Below are positions 40,968 through 50,114 of a DNA stretch of 64,000 nt, piece after piece (positions within the stretch are counted from its first letter, which is position 1; every line of letters starts with the position of its first letter). Both the position numbers and the translations under genes were made by a program. The stretch comes from Maritalea mobilis (GTDB taxonomy: Bacteria > Pseudomonadota > Alphaproteobacteria > Rhizobiales > Devosiaceae). The stretch lies in NCBI RefSeq assembly GCF_004363175.1, contig NZ_SNYR01000002.1:186001-250000 (forward strand), read 5' to 3'. The notes under the pieces were generated by a model. It was given only the letters and a program-made list of their open reading frames with translations. It did no database searches and was not told the origin of the DNA.

Positions 40968-43847
40968 TTAGACTACGATAAACTTCTCCATCAACGCCCG
41001 CACCCGCTGCTGCTTAGATTTCAAATCCGTTTCCAACGCATCAAGCGAAGGAAAATGGGTCACCCGGATCAAGAGCTCCTTAAAGCCTTCGCTCCAGCTT
41101 TCAATTTTCAACGGATCGTTGAGGCATGCGCTCATCAATTGCAGCACGGCTGAAAACTCTTCGTGAATTTCCTTTAGCTCCGTGGCTTCGGGCAGCAAAT
41201 CAGTTTCGGCCAATCGCTCAAACACCTGTTTGGGGGGCGCTTGCGGTACTTGCAGCTGATCGCCATATGCCAATTGTGCGAACTGAGCGATAAATTCTAA
41301 ATCGATCACGCCGCCAATAGCGAGCTTTAAGTCCCAAACGGATTTGGCCTGACGATCCTTTTCAATGCGGGTGCGCATATCCCAAACATCGTCGACCAGC
41401 TTTTGCTTGTCGCGTGGCGCGTTTAGCGCATCGGAGATGACCGTGTGTACACGTTCACCCAAATCCCCATCCGCAAACACGGCGCGGGCACGCGAGAGCG
41501 CCATATGCTCCCATGTCCACGCCTCTTTGTGCTGATAGCGATCAAAGCCCTTAAAGCTTGTCGCAAGCGGCCCTGCATTGCCTGACGGACGCAGGCGCAT
41601 GTCTGTATCATAGAGCACGCCCTCCGCCGTGGGCGCGGACAAGGCTGCCACCAAGCGCTGGGTCAAACGCGTGAAATAATGCGGCGTTTCCAATGGGCGT
41701 GGTCCATCTGACCCATCACTGCCCTCAGGCGCGTCATAGAGCAAGATGAAATCCAAATCAGATGTCGCCGACATTTCGGCGCTGGCGAGCTTGCCAAAGG
41801 CCAAAAGCGCAACCTGCGCGCCGGGCACTTTGCCATGTTTCTTTTCAAACTCGCTGCGCACCCCTTCAAACAGCCATTCCATCAGATTCTGCGCAAGGGC
41901 GGAGAATTGCTCGGTTGCCTGCTCTGGCTTCACGGTGCCCGCAATAAGGCCCGCGCTGGTGAGGAAAATTTGTTCCTGACCAAAGATGCGTGAGCGATCG
42001 ATCAAATCTTCATAGTTTCGAGCTTCGCCCAGAAAATCATTGGCCTTTTGGGTGAGCGCCGCCACAGTTGGAATTTCATCGTAGAAAGCCGGATCAATCA
42101 GCCCGTCCACAATGTGCACACGGCGCAAGATTGCGTCAGTCATGCGAGGGGCTGAGGCCATGAAGTCGACCAGCAAGTGGCGCAGCCGTTCATTATTGCG
42201 CAGCAAAGCGAAGAGCTGCACGCCAGCAGGCAGTTTAGACAAGAAAATGTCGAACAGTTTCAGCGCTTCATCCGCATTGCGGGCATTGGCCAGCGAATGG
42301 AGCAGATGTGGCACGAGTGCCGTTAGGTTTTGCCTTGCTTTATCCGCCCGCGTGGCGGGATAGCTGGCATAATGCCACTTTTTGATGGTGGTGATGGCGC
42401 TGCTTGGGTCGCGAAAGCCCATATCGGACAGGGCTTGCCATGTGTCGGGATCGTCGTCGCTGCCCGTGAACACCAGCTTATGTGCCAACTGTTCGTCACC
42501 ATCATCTGAGAACAGTTCCCCATAATGCCCCACAACCCGCACAAGGCAGCTTTGGTAAGCACGCTTGAAGCTCTCCACATCTTCAAAATTCATCAGAGAT
42601 GCGATGGGTGCAATCGCAGCATCATTATCGCCCAACTTGTGTGTCTGCTCATCTCGCAACATTTGCACGCGGTTTTCAACTGCACGCAAGAACCAGTAAT
42701 TCTCTTCCAACTCATCGGCAATTTTGCTGGAAATCCAATTGCAATCGGCCAGTGCATCGAGCGTGTCGGCGGTGGACCGGGTGCGCAGGCCTGGCTCTCG
42801 CCCGCCGGCGATCAATTGTTGAGTTTGGGCGAAGAACTCAATTTCGCGAATGCCGCCAAAGCCCAACTTAACATTGTGACCATAGACTTCGCGGCCCACA
42901 ATATTTTTAGCGACATTGATCTGCCGCTTGATGGCGCGGATATCGTCGATGGTGGCATAGTCCAGATGTTTGCGCCAGATAAAGGGCGTTAGCTCTTTCA
43001 GGAAAGCTGCGCCCGCTTCCATATCGCCAGCGCAAGGCCGCGCTTTGATCCACGCGGCGCGTTCCCAATTTTGCCCCCGGCTTTCATAATAAGTCATGGC
43101 GGCACGGGTGGAGATGATCGCGGGTGTTGAACCAGGGTCCGGGCGCAGGCGCAAATCTGTGCGGAACACATAGCCATGGGCATCACGATCCTGCATGAGC
43201 GCCACCAATTGGCGCACCAGCTTTTCATAGATGCGCGCGTGGCGCGGATCATCGATCAGCGGCGAGCGATCCGGATCGAAAAAGATGACAATATCAATGT
43301 CAGAGGAGTAATTAAGTTCGAGGCCGCCATGTTTGCCAAGCGCGAAAACGCAAACGCCCAATTGGGCACTTGGACGCACGCCTTCTTTTAACTCAAACTT
43401 GCCTTGAGCAGCCAAATCGCGCGACAGGAAATCTAGGATGGCGTCGAGCGCCCGGTCAGCAAAAAGCGCCAATGCGCTTGTTGTGGCGGCGGGCGGCGTA
43501 GCCTGGCCAATTTCGGCGATGGCAGAGACAAGGGCAAGGCGCCGTTTATTCTGCCGCAAGGCCTGTGCCATCTCCGCTTCGTCATCAAGTTGCCCGAGTT
43601 GATCGGTTTCTGCCAACAGATTTTCAATGATGGCATCAAAGGGCTGATTGAGTGCCTCTAACAGCCAATCAGCTTCTTTGCTGGCACAATCCAACAGGAA
43701 TGGCGATGCCGCGAAGATGGGCGCAAATATTGGCTCTAGAGCGGCTGGTGCATTGGGGGCAAAGTCACGGTGCCAAGTTTGGAAATCTTCCGCCGTGCCA
43801 ACATTGAACGAAACTGGTTTCAATTCAGCAATTAGCTCAGCGGTCAT
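40968..43847 (-). CDS. glnE: Bifunctional glutamine synthetase adenylyltransferase/deadenylase
   Basis: A 959-residue enzyme with two nucleotidyltransferase domains. The N-terminal half (deadenylylation) has LNYSSDIDIVIFFD (about residue 187); the C-terminal half (adenylylation) has GKLASAEMSATSDLDFIL (about 695). It attaches or removes AMP on glutamine synthetase in response to PII proteins, so it controls ammonia assimilation. It lies 3 bases after the histidine kinase gene; the order degP, regulator, kinase, glnE recalls rhizobia. Full length. Confidence 0.96.
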   Translation of the reverse strand: MTAELIAELKPVSFNVGTAEDFQTWHRDFAPNAPAALEPIFAPIFAASPFLLDCASKEADWLLEALNQPFDAIIENLLAETDQLGQLDDEAEMAQALRQNKRRLALVSAIAEIGQATPPAATTSALALFADRALDAILDFLSRDLAAQGKFELKEGVRPSAQLGVCVFALGKHGGLELNYSSDIDIVIFFDPDRSPLIDDPRHARIYEKLVRQLVALMQDRDAHGYVFRTDLRLRPDPGSTPAIISTRAAMTYYESRGQNWERAAWIKARPCAGDMEAGAAFLKELTPFIWRKHLDYATIDDIRAIKRQINVAKNIVGREVYGHNVKLGFGGIREIEFFAQTQQLIAGGREPGLRTRSTADTLDALADCNWISSKIADELEENYWFLRAVENRVQMLRDEQTHKLGDNDAAIAPIASLMNFEDVESFKRAYQSCLVRVVGHYGELFSDDGDEQLAHKLVFTGSDDDPDTWQALSDMGFRDPSSAITTIKKWHYASYPATRADKARQNLTALVPHLLHSLANARNADEALKLFDIFLSKLPAGVQLFALLRNNERLRHLLVDFMASAPRMTDAILRRVHIVDGLIDPAFYDEIPTVAALTQKANDFLGEARNYEDLIDRSRIFGQEQIFLTSAGLIAGTVKPEQATEQFSALAQNLMEWLFEGVRSEFEKKHGKVPGAQVALLAFGKLASAEMSATSDLDFILLYDAPEGSDGSDGPRPLETPHYFTRLTQRLVAALSAPTAEGVLYDTDMRLRPSGNAGPLATSFKGFDRYQHKEAWTWEHMALSRARAVFADGDLGERVHTVISDALNAPRDKQKLVDDVWDMRTRIEKDRQAKSVWDLKLAIGGVIDLEFIAQFAQLAYGDQLQVPQAPPKQVFERLAETDLLPEATELKEIHEEFSAVLQLMSACLNDPLKIESWSEGFKELLIRVTHFPSLDALETDLKSKQQRVRALMEKFIVV

Positions 43848-43850
43848 AAA

Positions 43851-45254
43851 TTAGCTTTCCTTTGGCAAGGTGATCAGCACTTTGGTGCCCGGTTCATTAT
43901 CCAATATTTCTAGCTTGCCTTTATGCAGTCTGGCAACGGCAGAAACCAAAGAAAGACCCAAACCTGAACCCGCTTCTGACCGACTTTCCTCAAGTCGCAC
44001 AAAGCGCTCCAACACGCGCTCCCGATCTTTTTCCGGAATGCCTTCCCCATTGTCGCTAACGCAAATGCGAATTTGGTTTGGCTGCTGTTCCAACCCAATT
44101 TCAATTTTGGGCACACCCTCAGCCGCTTTCGCATATTTGATGGCATTTTCAACGAGGTTCACAATGGCCTGCCCGATCAGTTCGCGGCTGCCTTTGACCT
44201 TTGGCACATTTGTGAGATTGGTAGACAATTCGATTCCGGAATCTTCTGCAACCGGTTGATAAAGATCGACAATATCTTCGATAATTTCGTCAACCGCGAC
44301 CAGTTCGAAACTGCCATCCGGTGCCCCGGCTTCGACCCGCGCAATCAACAATAGCGCGTTGAAGGTGCGGATGAGTTGATCGCTTTCCTCGATCGTGGCC
44401 TGTAGCGCTTGGCGCATTTGCTCCGGGTCATCATTGCGGTTGAGTGCTCGCTCAACTTTGTTGCGCAATCTGGTGAGCGGTGTTTTTAGATCGTGTGCCA
44501 CATTGTCGGTGACTTCTTTAAGACCGGCCATCAGATTTTCGATGCGCTCCAACATCTCGTTGAGATTTTCGGATACGCGGTCATATTCGTCATTGCGCTT
44601 GGTGATCGGCAAACGCTCGGACAAGTCGCCAGACATGATCTTCTTTGAGGCAGCGGAAATCAAATCCAAGCGTCGCATGATATTGCGCGCCAAGATGGTG
44701 CCCAGCAGCACCGACAGAATGATAATCCAGAAAACACCCCAACCAAAGGCTTCGAAGATAATGGCGCTGAAGCCGCGACGTTCAACAATGTCGCGCCCGA
44801 CGACCAGATAAAAGCCAGAGGGCAACTGGAAGCTCTTGACGAGCGCCAAGCCTCGGTCTGGACGCTCATTATCGTCCTCATCATGCCAGTTCTCCTCAAC
44901 CTCATAGCGGAAGCTATGCACGCCGGGATTTTGCAGCACGAAAGTCGGGATTTCTTTGACATTGCCCGCCAAGACTTGTCCCGTCGGGTCGGCCACATAA
45001 TAAATGCCTGGCCCCGGCCGATCAGCAAAGCGCTGCACGCCCTGCACTAAGCCGGGAGTGCCCGCACGCTGATAGGTGCGGTTGAGTTGGCCAATTTCAC
45101 GATTGATGGCGGAGACTTGCTGGCGCTGAATGAGAATGCTGGTTTGGTAAGCGATGTAGCCAAGAATGGTGACAGAAAACAGCACGAAGAGCAGCACAAA
45201 AAAGCCGCTCTGCCGGAAGGTCGTTGTTTTCCAAATGCGCCAAATTCTACTCAC
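43851..45254 (-). CDS. Sensor histidine kinase of degP-linked two-component system
   Basis: A 467-residue membrane kinase. Two membrane helices (about 20-40 and 165-187) flank a periplasmic sensor of about 120 residues; a HAMP domain, HisKA with NVAHDLKTPLTRLRN (phospho-His about 255) and an ATPase domain (N-box VNLVENAIKYA, G-boxes DNGEGIP and GSGLGLSLV) follow. Its start overlaps the end of the regulator gene by 8 bases. Being next to degP, it may sense envelope stress. glnE follows. Confidence 0.92.
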   Translation of the reverse strand: MSRIWRIWKTTTFRQSGFFVLLFVLFSVTILGYIAYQTSILIQRQQVSAINREIGQLNRTYQRAGTPGLVQGVQRFADRPGPGIYYVADPTGQVLAGNVKEIPTFVLQNPGVHSFRYEVEENWHDEDDNERPDRGLALVKSFQLPSGFYLVVGRDIVERRGFSAIIFEAFGWGVFWIIILSVLLGTILARNIMRRLDLISAASKKIMSGDLSERLPITKRNDEYDRVSENLNEMLERIENLMAGLKEVTDNVAHDLKTPLTRLRNKVERALNRNDDPEQMRQALQATIEESDQLIRTFNALLLIARVEAGAPDGSFELVAVDEIIEDIVDLYQPVAEDSGIELSTNLTNVPKVKGSRELIGQAIVNLVENAIKYAKAAEGVPKIEIGLEQQPNQIRICVSDNGEGIPEKDRERVLERFVRLEESRSEAGSGLGLSLVSAVARLHKGKLEILDNEPGTKVLITLPKES

Positions 45255-45918
45255 GGATCATATACCCTGCGCCGCGCACCGTTTGCAGCAATTGCTTGGA
45301 TTTGCCCTTGTCAATTTTGGTGCGTAACCGCGACATGTGCACATCGATCACGTTGGTTTGCGGATCAAAATGATAATCCCACACATTTTCCAGCAACATG
45401 GTGCGGGTGACCACCTGCCCGGCATGTTTCATCAAATATTCGAGCAAGCGAAATTCACGGGGTTGCAGGCTGATTTTTTCGCCCTCCCGCTCCACATTGC
45501 GCGACAATCGATCTAGCGTGAGGTCGCCCACCTGATAGGTGGTTGCGCCTTCTGCTGGCGATGCCCGGCGCGCCAGCACTTCAATGCGCGCTAGAAGTTC
45601 AGAGAAGGCATAGGGCTTGGTGAGGTAATCATCGCCGCCGGAACGAAGGCCCTGCACGCGGTCGTCCACGGCACCGAGCGCAGAGAGGATCAAGGCAGGT
45701 GTGCTGTTGTTTTCTGCGCGTAGACTTTCGATGATGGATAGACCGTCACGTCGGGGCAGCATGCGGTCGATGATCATCACATCATAATCCATGGAGGATG
45801 CCATGGCGTAACCCGTTTCGCCGTCTGCGGCGTGGTGGGCTACATGTCCCACCTCGTCGAGTGCCTGAATCAGATAGTTCGCTGCGTCGCGATCATCTTC
45901 AATCAACAAAACTTTCAT
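45247..45918 (-). CDS. OmpR-family response regulator
   Basis: A 223-residue regulator: receiver domain (about 1-115) with phospho-Asp in DVMIIDRMLP (about 50) and Lys in DDYLTKPYAF (about 100), and a C-terminal winged helix (about 130-223; VTRTMLLENVWDYHFDPQTNVIDVHMSRLR). ATG 45918 is chosen over a GTG six codons earlier. It pairs with the overlapping kinase gene and probably controls degP and other envelope genes. A hairpin sits between it and degP. Confidence 0.92.
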   Translation of the reverse strand: MKVLLIEDDRDAANYLIQALDEVGHVAHHAADGETGYAMASSMDYDVMIIDRMLPRRDGLSIIESLRAENNSTPALILSALGAVDDRVQGLRSGGDDYLTKPYAFSELLARIEVLARRASPAEGATTYQVGDLTLDRLSRNVEREGEKISLQPREFRLLEYLMKHAGQVVTRTMLLENVWDYHFDPQTNVIDVHMSRLRTKIDKGKSKQLLQTVRGAGYMIRE

Positions 45919-45950
45919 ATGCGTTTTACCCGACACTCAAATTATTCTGC

Positions 45951-45968
45951 CGCGCCCAATGGGGCGCG
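45951..45968 (-). terminator. Hairpin between degP and response regulator
   Basis: A perfect 7-base-pair GC stem CGCGCCC-AATG-GGGCGCG lies 20 bases after the degP stop. There is no U-run, so it is more likely a partial attenuator or mRNA end stabiliser than a full terminator. Confidence 0.5.
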
Positions 45969-45987
45969 ACAGATGTTGGCTTAAACT

Positions 45988-47469
45988 TTACTCAATCGCA
46001 AGGCCCACGAAGCGTGATACGCCTTCACGTGCAGCTTTAATCAAAATGGTTGAGCGGCCAGCTTCTTTCACCTTTTCGATCTGCTGTTCGAACTCTGCGA
46101 TGGTGTTTACTGGCTCGCCATTGGCTTCCAGCACCACATCACCTGGGGCGAAGCCCTTTTCGATGGCGCGGCTTTCTGGATCAATGTCCACGATCAACAG
46201 GCCATCGCCTGTGTCGTTTGGCACCAATGTGAGGCCAGTTGCTGTTTCTTGCGGCTCACCTGGCTCAACTTGCGGTGTCTCTTCGTCTTCGTTAATCGCC
46301 TGCTCGTCTTCCAAGCGGGCCAACTCAACACGAAGTTCTAGAGATTCGCCATTGCGCCAGATGCCAATTTCAACCGTTGTACCCGGTGAGAACTCAGCAA
46401 TGGTGCGCGATAGATCGCGTGCATCGTCCATCTCTTCACCGTTTACAGAGGTGATGATGTCGCCAGATTTAACGCCAGCTTTCTGGGCTGGGCTATCTGG
46501 TGCAGGTTCAGTCACCAATGCACCGCGTGCTTTATCTAGGCCAACGCTATCCGCAATGTCTTTCGATACATTTTGGATGGAGACGCCGAGATAACCGCGT
46601 GTCACGTTACCATCGTCCATCAAATCGAACACAACTTGCTTCACGGTTGAGGCCGGAATAGCGAAGGCGATGCCCACATTGCCGCCACTAGGTGAGAAGA
46701 TGGCCGTGTTCACGCCAACCACTTTACCAGTAGTGTCGAAGGCTGGGCCGCCGGAGTTGCCGCGGTTCACAGCTGCGTCGATCTGGATAAAATCATCATA
46801 GGCGTTGGCATTGATGTCGCGACCGCGGGCAGACACGATACCTGCCGTTACGGTGCCGCCAAGGCCAAATGGGTTACCGATGGCAACAACCCAGTCACCT
46901 ACGCGAGCTTCTGCATCAGAAAATTCAACATAAGGCAAATCACTTGCCGCCTCGAGCTTGAGCAAAGCAAGGTCTGTGCGTGGATCAGTGCCGATGATTT
47001 GGGCGGCCATCTCGTCGCCATTTTCCATCACCACCATCACTTCATCTGCATCTTCGATCACGTGGTTGTTTGTGACCACAAAACCATCAGATGAAATGAT
47101 GAAGCCAGAGCCTACAGCTTGGCCAAAACGCTCACGCGGGCGATCACGGTCGCCACGGCGGTCTTCAAACTGTTTGAAGAAATCTTCGAAAGGGTGCCCT
47201 TCTGGCAGGTCTGGCATGCGGAAACCATCGCGGTTGCTGAACGGATTACGTGCCTCTTCAATGCGGGTTTTCACCCGAATGGATACAACAGCAGGGCTGA
47301 CCGCCTCCACCAAATCAGCAAAGCTAAATGGTGCGACATTTTCAATAGAAATTTGTGCGTTAGCTGGCGCAGTCGACAAGACGCCAGTGGCAATCGCGCT
47401 GGTGGAAATCAACGCCGCAGCAGCAATTGCTTTGAAACGGTTACGGTTTATCTTTGATACAGGTCGCAT
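45988..47469 (-). CDS. degP: DegP/HtrA-type periplasmic serine protease
   Basis: A 493-residue Do-like protease and chaperone. The signal peptide ends near ANA-QIS (about residue 39). The catalytic triad is in TNNHVIED (His), DPRTDLALLKLE (Asp) and GNSGGPAF (Ser), followed by two PDZ domains (about 290-375 and 405-490). A long acidic Glu/Asp linker (EDEQAINEDEETPQVE) joins the PDZ domains. The start at 47469 follows AAGGAGGACTTG. It degrades or refolds misfolded envelope proteins. Confidence 0.95.
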   Translation of the reverse strand: MRPVSKINRNRFKAIAAAALISTSAIATGVLSTAPANAQISIENVAPFSFADLVEAVSPAVVSIRVKTRIEEARNPFSNRDGFRMPDLPEGHPFEDFFKQFEDRRGDRDRPRERFGQAVGSGFIISSDGFVVTNNHVIEDADEVMVVMENGDEMAAQIIGTDPRTDLALLKLEAASDLPYVEFSDAEARVGDWVVAIGNPFGLGGTVTAGIVSARGRDINANAYDDFIQIDAAVNRGNSGGPAFDTTGKVVGVNTAIFSPSGGNVGIAFAIPASTVKQVVFDLMDDGNVTRGYLGVSIQNVSKDIADSVGLDKARGALVTEPAPDSPAQKAGVKSGDIITSVNGEEMDDARDLSRTIAEFSPGTTVEIGIWRNGESLELRVELARLEDEQAINEDEETPQVEPGEPQETATGLTLVPNDTGDGLLIVDIDPESRAIEKGFAPGDVVLEANGEPVNTIAEFEQQIEKVKEAGRSTILIKAAREGVSRFVGLAIE

Positions 47470-47622
47470 CAAGTCCTCCTTATTGGAACGAATTCTATGA
47501 CTGCCAATATGGAGAAGCGTGCCTTTCAACATGATTACATGTAGATTAAACTTTTGTAATGTTGAGGGCCAAACTATGGCAGCTATTGGCAAATTTTTGT
47601 CTCAATCTCGCAAAGAGCTGCC

Positions 47623-48378
47623 TTAAGCCCAAAAGGTTTGGACAAGCAGCCACAGGGCGAGCAAGGTCAATAAAAGCCTAAAGATTTTGCGGAACAAAGG
47701 TTCCGACAAACCGTCCAACATTTTTGATCCGAGCAAGGTGCCCAAAAATCCGGTGGCGACCATCATCAGGATTAGCGGTAGATATGCAGCGAATTGAAAG
47801 CCCAATAATGTGAAGGTCACGACTTTCAGAATATTCTGTGCGGTCATCAAAGCGGCGTGAGTGGCGATCATCTCACGGCGATCTTTCAAGCCCTGCAAAA
47901 AGCCCATAACCAAAGGACCGGAAACGCCCACCACCATTGAGATGGCAGCAGCGAAAAACCCGGTGAAGGCAGTGACGAATGGCGATTTGATGACAGATTT
48001 CAGCTTAGGACCCCAAGCTGTGTAAATCAGAAACAAGCCGATCAGCGCGCGGAACAGGTTTTCAGGCAGGAGGTGTGCGATTTGACCACCAACTGCCACA
48101 CCCACCGCACTGCCGATGCCAAACCACAAGAAGAACGGCCAAACAATATGTTTGAACCGCACAATTGCGCGGCCACCATTGCTGCCCAATTGCACGGCCC
48201 CGTGCACAGGAATGGCGATCAGCGGATTCATCACGCTGGTCATAAGCGCGATCAGCATCGCGCCTCCACCTAAGCCAAATGCGGCCGTGGTTGCGGAAGT
48301 GAAAAAGCTCGCCAAGATAAGAAGCAGCGAGAATGATGGGGCGAGATCAGCAGGCAGAAGCGCCAAGAAAATGTCCAT
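47623..48378 (-). CDS. TSUP family (TauE/SafE) membrane transporter
   Basis: A 251-residue inner-membrane permease of about seven or eight helices. The TSUP repeats show as GLGGGAMLIALMTSVMNP (about 38-55) and AAISMVVGVSGPLVMGFL (about 143-160). Members export sulfite or sulfonates or carry organic acids. It lies between the hydrolase-OsmC gene and degP, in a place where rhizobial genomes as I recall them have ccmH directly next to degP. Substrate unknown; a link to the sulfide module 18 kb away is only speculative. Confidence 0.9.
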   Translation of the reverse strand: MDIFLALLPADLAPSFSLLLILASFFTSATTAAFGLGGGAMLIALMTSVMNPLIAIPVHGAVQLGSNGGRAIVRFKHIVWPFFLWFGIGSAVGVAVGGQIAHLLPENLFRALIGLFLIYTAWGPKLKSVIKSPFVTAFTGFFAAAISMVVGVSGPLVMGFLQGLKDRREMIATHAALMTAQNILKVVTFTLLGFQFAAYLPLILMMVATGFLGTLLGSKMLDGLSEPLFRKIFRLLLTLLALWLLVQTFWA

Positions 48379-48418
48379 GGCGCTTTATTAGACCTAAGCC
48401 AGTGGACTGGCAAGTGGA

Positions 48419-49651
48419 TCAATTGTCCATGAGTGCTGTGCTGATGTGAGATTTTTGCTCTAGCGTTTTGTGCACGGGGCACATGTCTGCAATTTCTAGC
48501 ATGCGTTGACGCTGAGCATCGGTGATGTTGCCGACAATCTTAATCCGGCGATCAAAATGGTCCACACGCTTCTTGCCGTCTTCACATTGTTCACAATCAT
48601 TTACATGACGCTTTTCGTGATCAACGTACGTTTCGATATGTTCGACATCGAGCTTTTTGCGGTTTGCATAGAGCCGCAGGGTCAATGTGGTGCAACCACC
48701 AAGCGCAGCAGCCAATAAATCATAAGGCGAAGGCCCTCGATTTGTGCCGCCAACCGACTCAGGCTCGTCAATTTGTAGCGCGTGCCCTGCCGCATTGACA
48801 TTAAGGTGCAGCGGCCCCTCGCCGCTTTCAGCCGCGATAACATGACCGGCATCTTCATAAAACTTCTCGGTGCTGGGGAAATGCCGTGCTGCCCAAGCCG
48901 AAATCACGCCAGCGAGATAAGCAGCATCTTCGCGTTTGGACAGCAGGTGATCGGCCTGATCCAACGACACAAAGCTTTTTGGATGGCGCGCGGCCAGGAA
49001 AATTTCTTGTGCATTTTCGATCCCCACCACCGTATCAATAGGACTGTGACAGACCAAAAGATCAGCCCTCAACTCTTTCAGGCGGTTGGTTAAATTAAAC
49101 GCACTAACATCTTCGATAAATTGCTTGCGAATGTGGAATGGCCGCCCGGCAAGCAACACTTCAGCCTCGCCGTTCTGCGCAATCTCCTCACGCTTTTCGC
49201 CCAGCAAATGCAAAACATGATCGGGTGCGGCAGGCGCACCGATGGTGGCCACAGCCTTTACATTTGGCATGTCCAGCGCTGCCATCAGCACAGCTGCGCC
49301 GCCAAGCGAATGCCCGATCAACAATTCAGGTGGGCGATGATGGGCGGACAACCAAGCGCAAGCCGCTTGCAAGTCTTCAAGATTGGTGGAGAAATTGGAG
49401 TTGGAAAACTCGCCATCAGAGTGGCCAAGGCCCGTAAAATCGATACGGAGCACCGCAATACCTTCATTTTGAAGGGCGTTGGCGATGTGGCGGCTGGCGG
49501 CAAAATCTTTTGAGCAGGAGAAGCAGTGTGCGAAAACCGCGAAAGCCCGAATACTCGATTTGGGCAGGTCGAGTGCCGCGGCGATTTTTACGCCGCGGCT
49601 GTTTTCAAATTCAATCCGTTGGCTTGCCGCTGGTTTGATTTTCGTTGCCAT
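48419..49651 (-). CDS. Fused alpha/beta hydrolase - OsmC family protein
   Basis: A 410-residue two-domain protein. The N-terminal hydrolase (about 10-250) has the nucleophile elbow LIGHSLGGAA and a HCFSCSKDF oxyanion region; the C-terminal OsmC/Ohr domain (about 265-405) has the two peroxidatic-type cysteines in ALGGCTTLTLR and MCPVHKTL. Such fusions are widespread in proteobacteria, with no firm role; the OsmC part suggests thiol-dependent peroxide or acyl chemistry. It starts 41 bases inside the end of ccmH. A DxxD-rich Cys pair in NDCEQCEDGKK is an extra feature. Confidence 0.92.
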   Translation of the reverse strand: MATKIKPAASQRIEFENSRGVKIAAALDLPKSSIRAFAVFAHCFSCSKDFAASRHIANALQNEGIAVLRIDFTGLGHSDGEFSNSNFSTNLEDLQAACAWLSAHHRPPELLIGHSLGGAAVLMAALDMPNVKAVATIGAPAAPDHVLHLLGEKREEIAQNGEAEVLLAGRPFHIRKQFIEDVSAFNLTNRLKELRADLLVCHSPIDTVVGIENAQEIFLAARHPKSFVSLDQADHLLSKREDAAYLAGVISAWAARHFPSTEKFYEDAGHVIAAESGEGPLHLNVNAAGHALQIDEPESVGGTNRGPSPYDLLAAALGGCTTLTLRLYANRKKLDVEHIETYVDHEKRHVNDCEQCEDGKKRVDHFDRRIKIVGNITDAQRQRMLEIADMCPVHKTLEQKSHISTALMDN

Positions 49652-50114
49652 GGTCAGGCTCACTTTCTGCTAATTCGGCCAACATCTTCGCCTCTTCCGA
49701 GGTGAGAGTCGCATCACTTGTCACACGCTTTTGACGCAGTGAAACAGCAAAAACGATCACGAGGCCAATCACAAAAACAAGAGGTGCCGCAATCCACAGG
49801 ATTAGATTGTGACCTGAGAAAGTGGGTTTGAGCAAAACAAACTCACCATATCGCGCAACGACAAACTCAACCACTTCGTCATTGCTGTCACCAGCAACCA
49901 ACCTCTCGCGCACAACAATGCGCAGATCGCGTGCCAGATCCGCATCGCTATCATCGATTGACTGGTTTTGGCACACAAGACAGCGCAGACCCGCGGAGAT
50001 ATCGCGGGCGCGTTGCTCTAAGGCAGGATCGTCCAGTACTTCATCTGGCTGCACCGCAAATGATGCAGGCACAAAGCTCACAAGAAGAATCAAGACCATC
50101 AGAAATCGATTCAT
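49611..50114 (-). CDS. ccmH: Cytochrome c maturation protein CcmH
   Basis: A 167-residue membrane-anchored thiol oxidoreductase (CycL in rhizobia). A signal sequence/anchor (1-20) is followed by the redox motif LRCLVCQNQSI (about 44-48) and a second helix near 108-128; the rest is a cytoplasmic tail. It reduces apocytochrome c cysteines for haem attachment. It begins in an ATGA overlap with ccmF. The C-terminal tail overlaps the start of the hydrolase-OsmC gene. Confidence 0.95.
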   Translation of the reverse strand: MNRFLMVLILLVSFVPASFAVQPDEVLDDPALEQRARDISAGLRCLVCQNQSIDDSDADLARDLRIVVRERLVAGDSNDEVVEFVVARYGEFVLLKPTFSGHNLILWIAAPLVFVIGLVIVFAVSLRQKRVTSDATLTSEEAKMLAELAESEPDHGNENQTSGKPTD

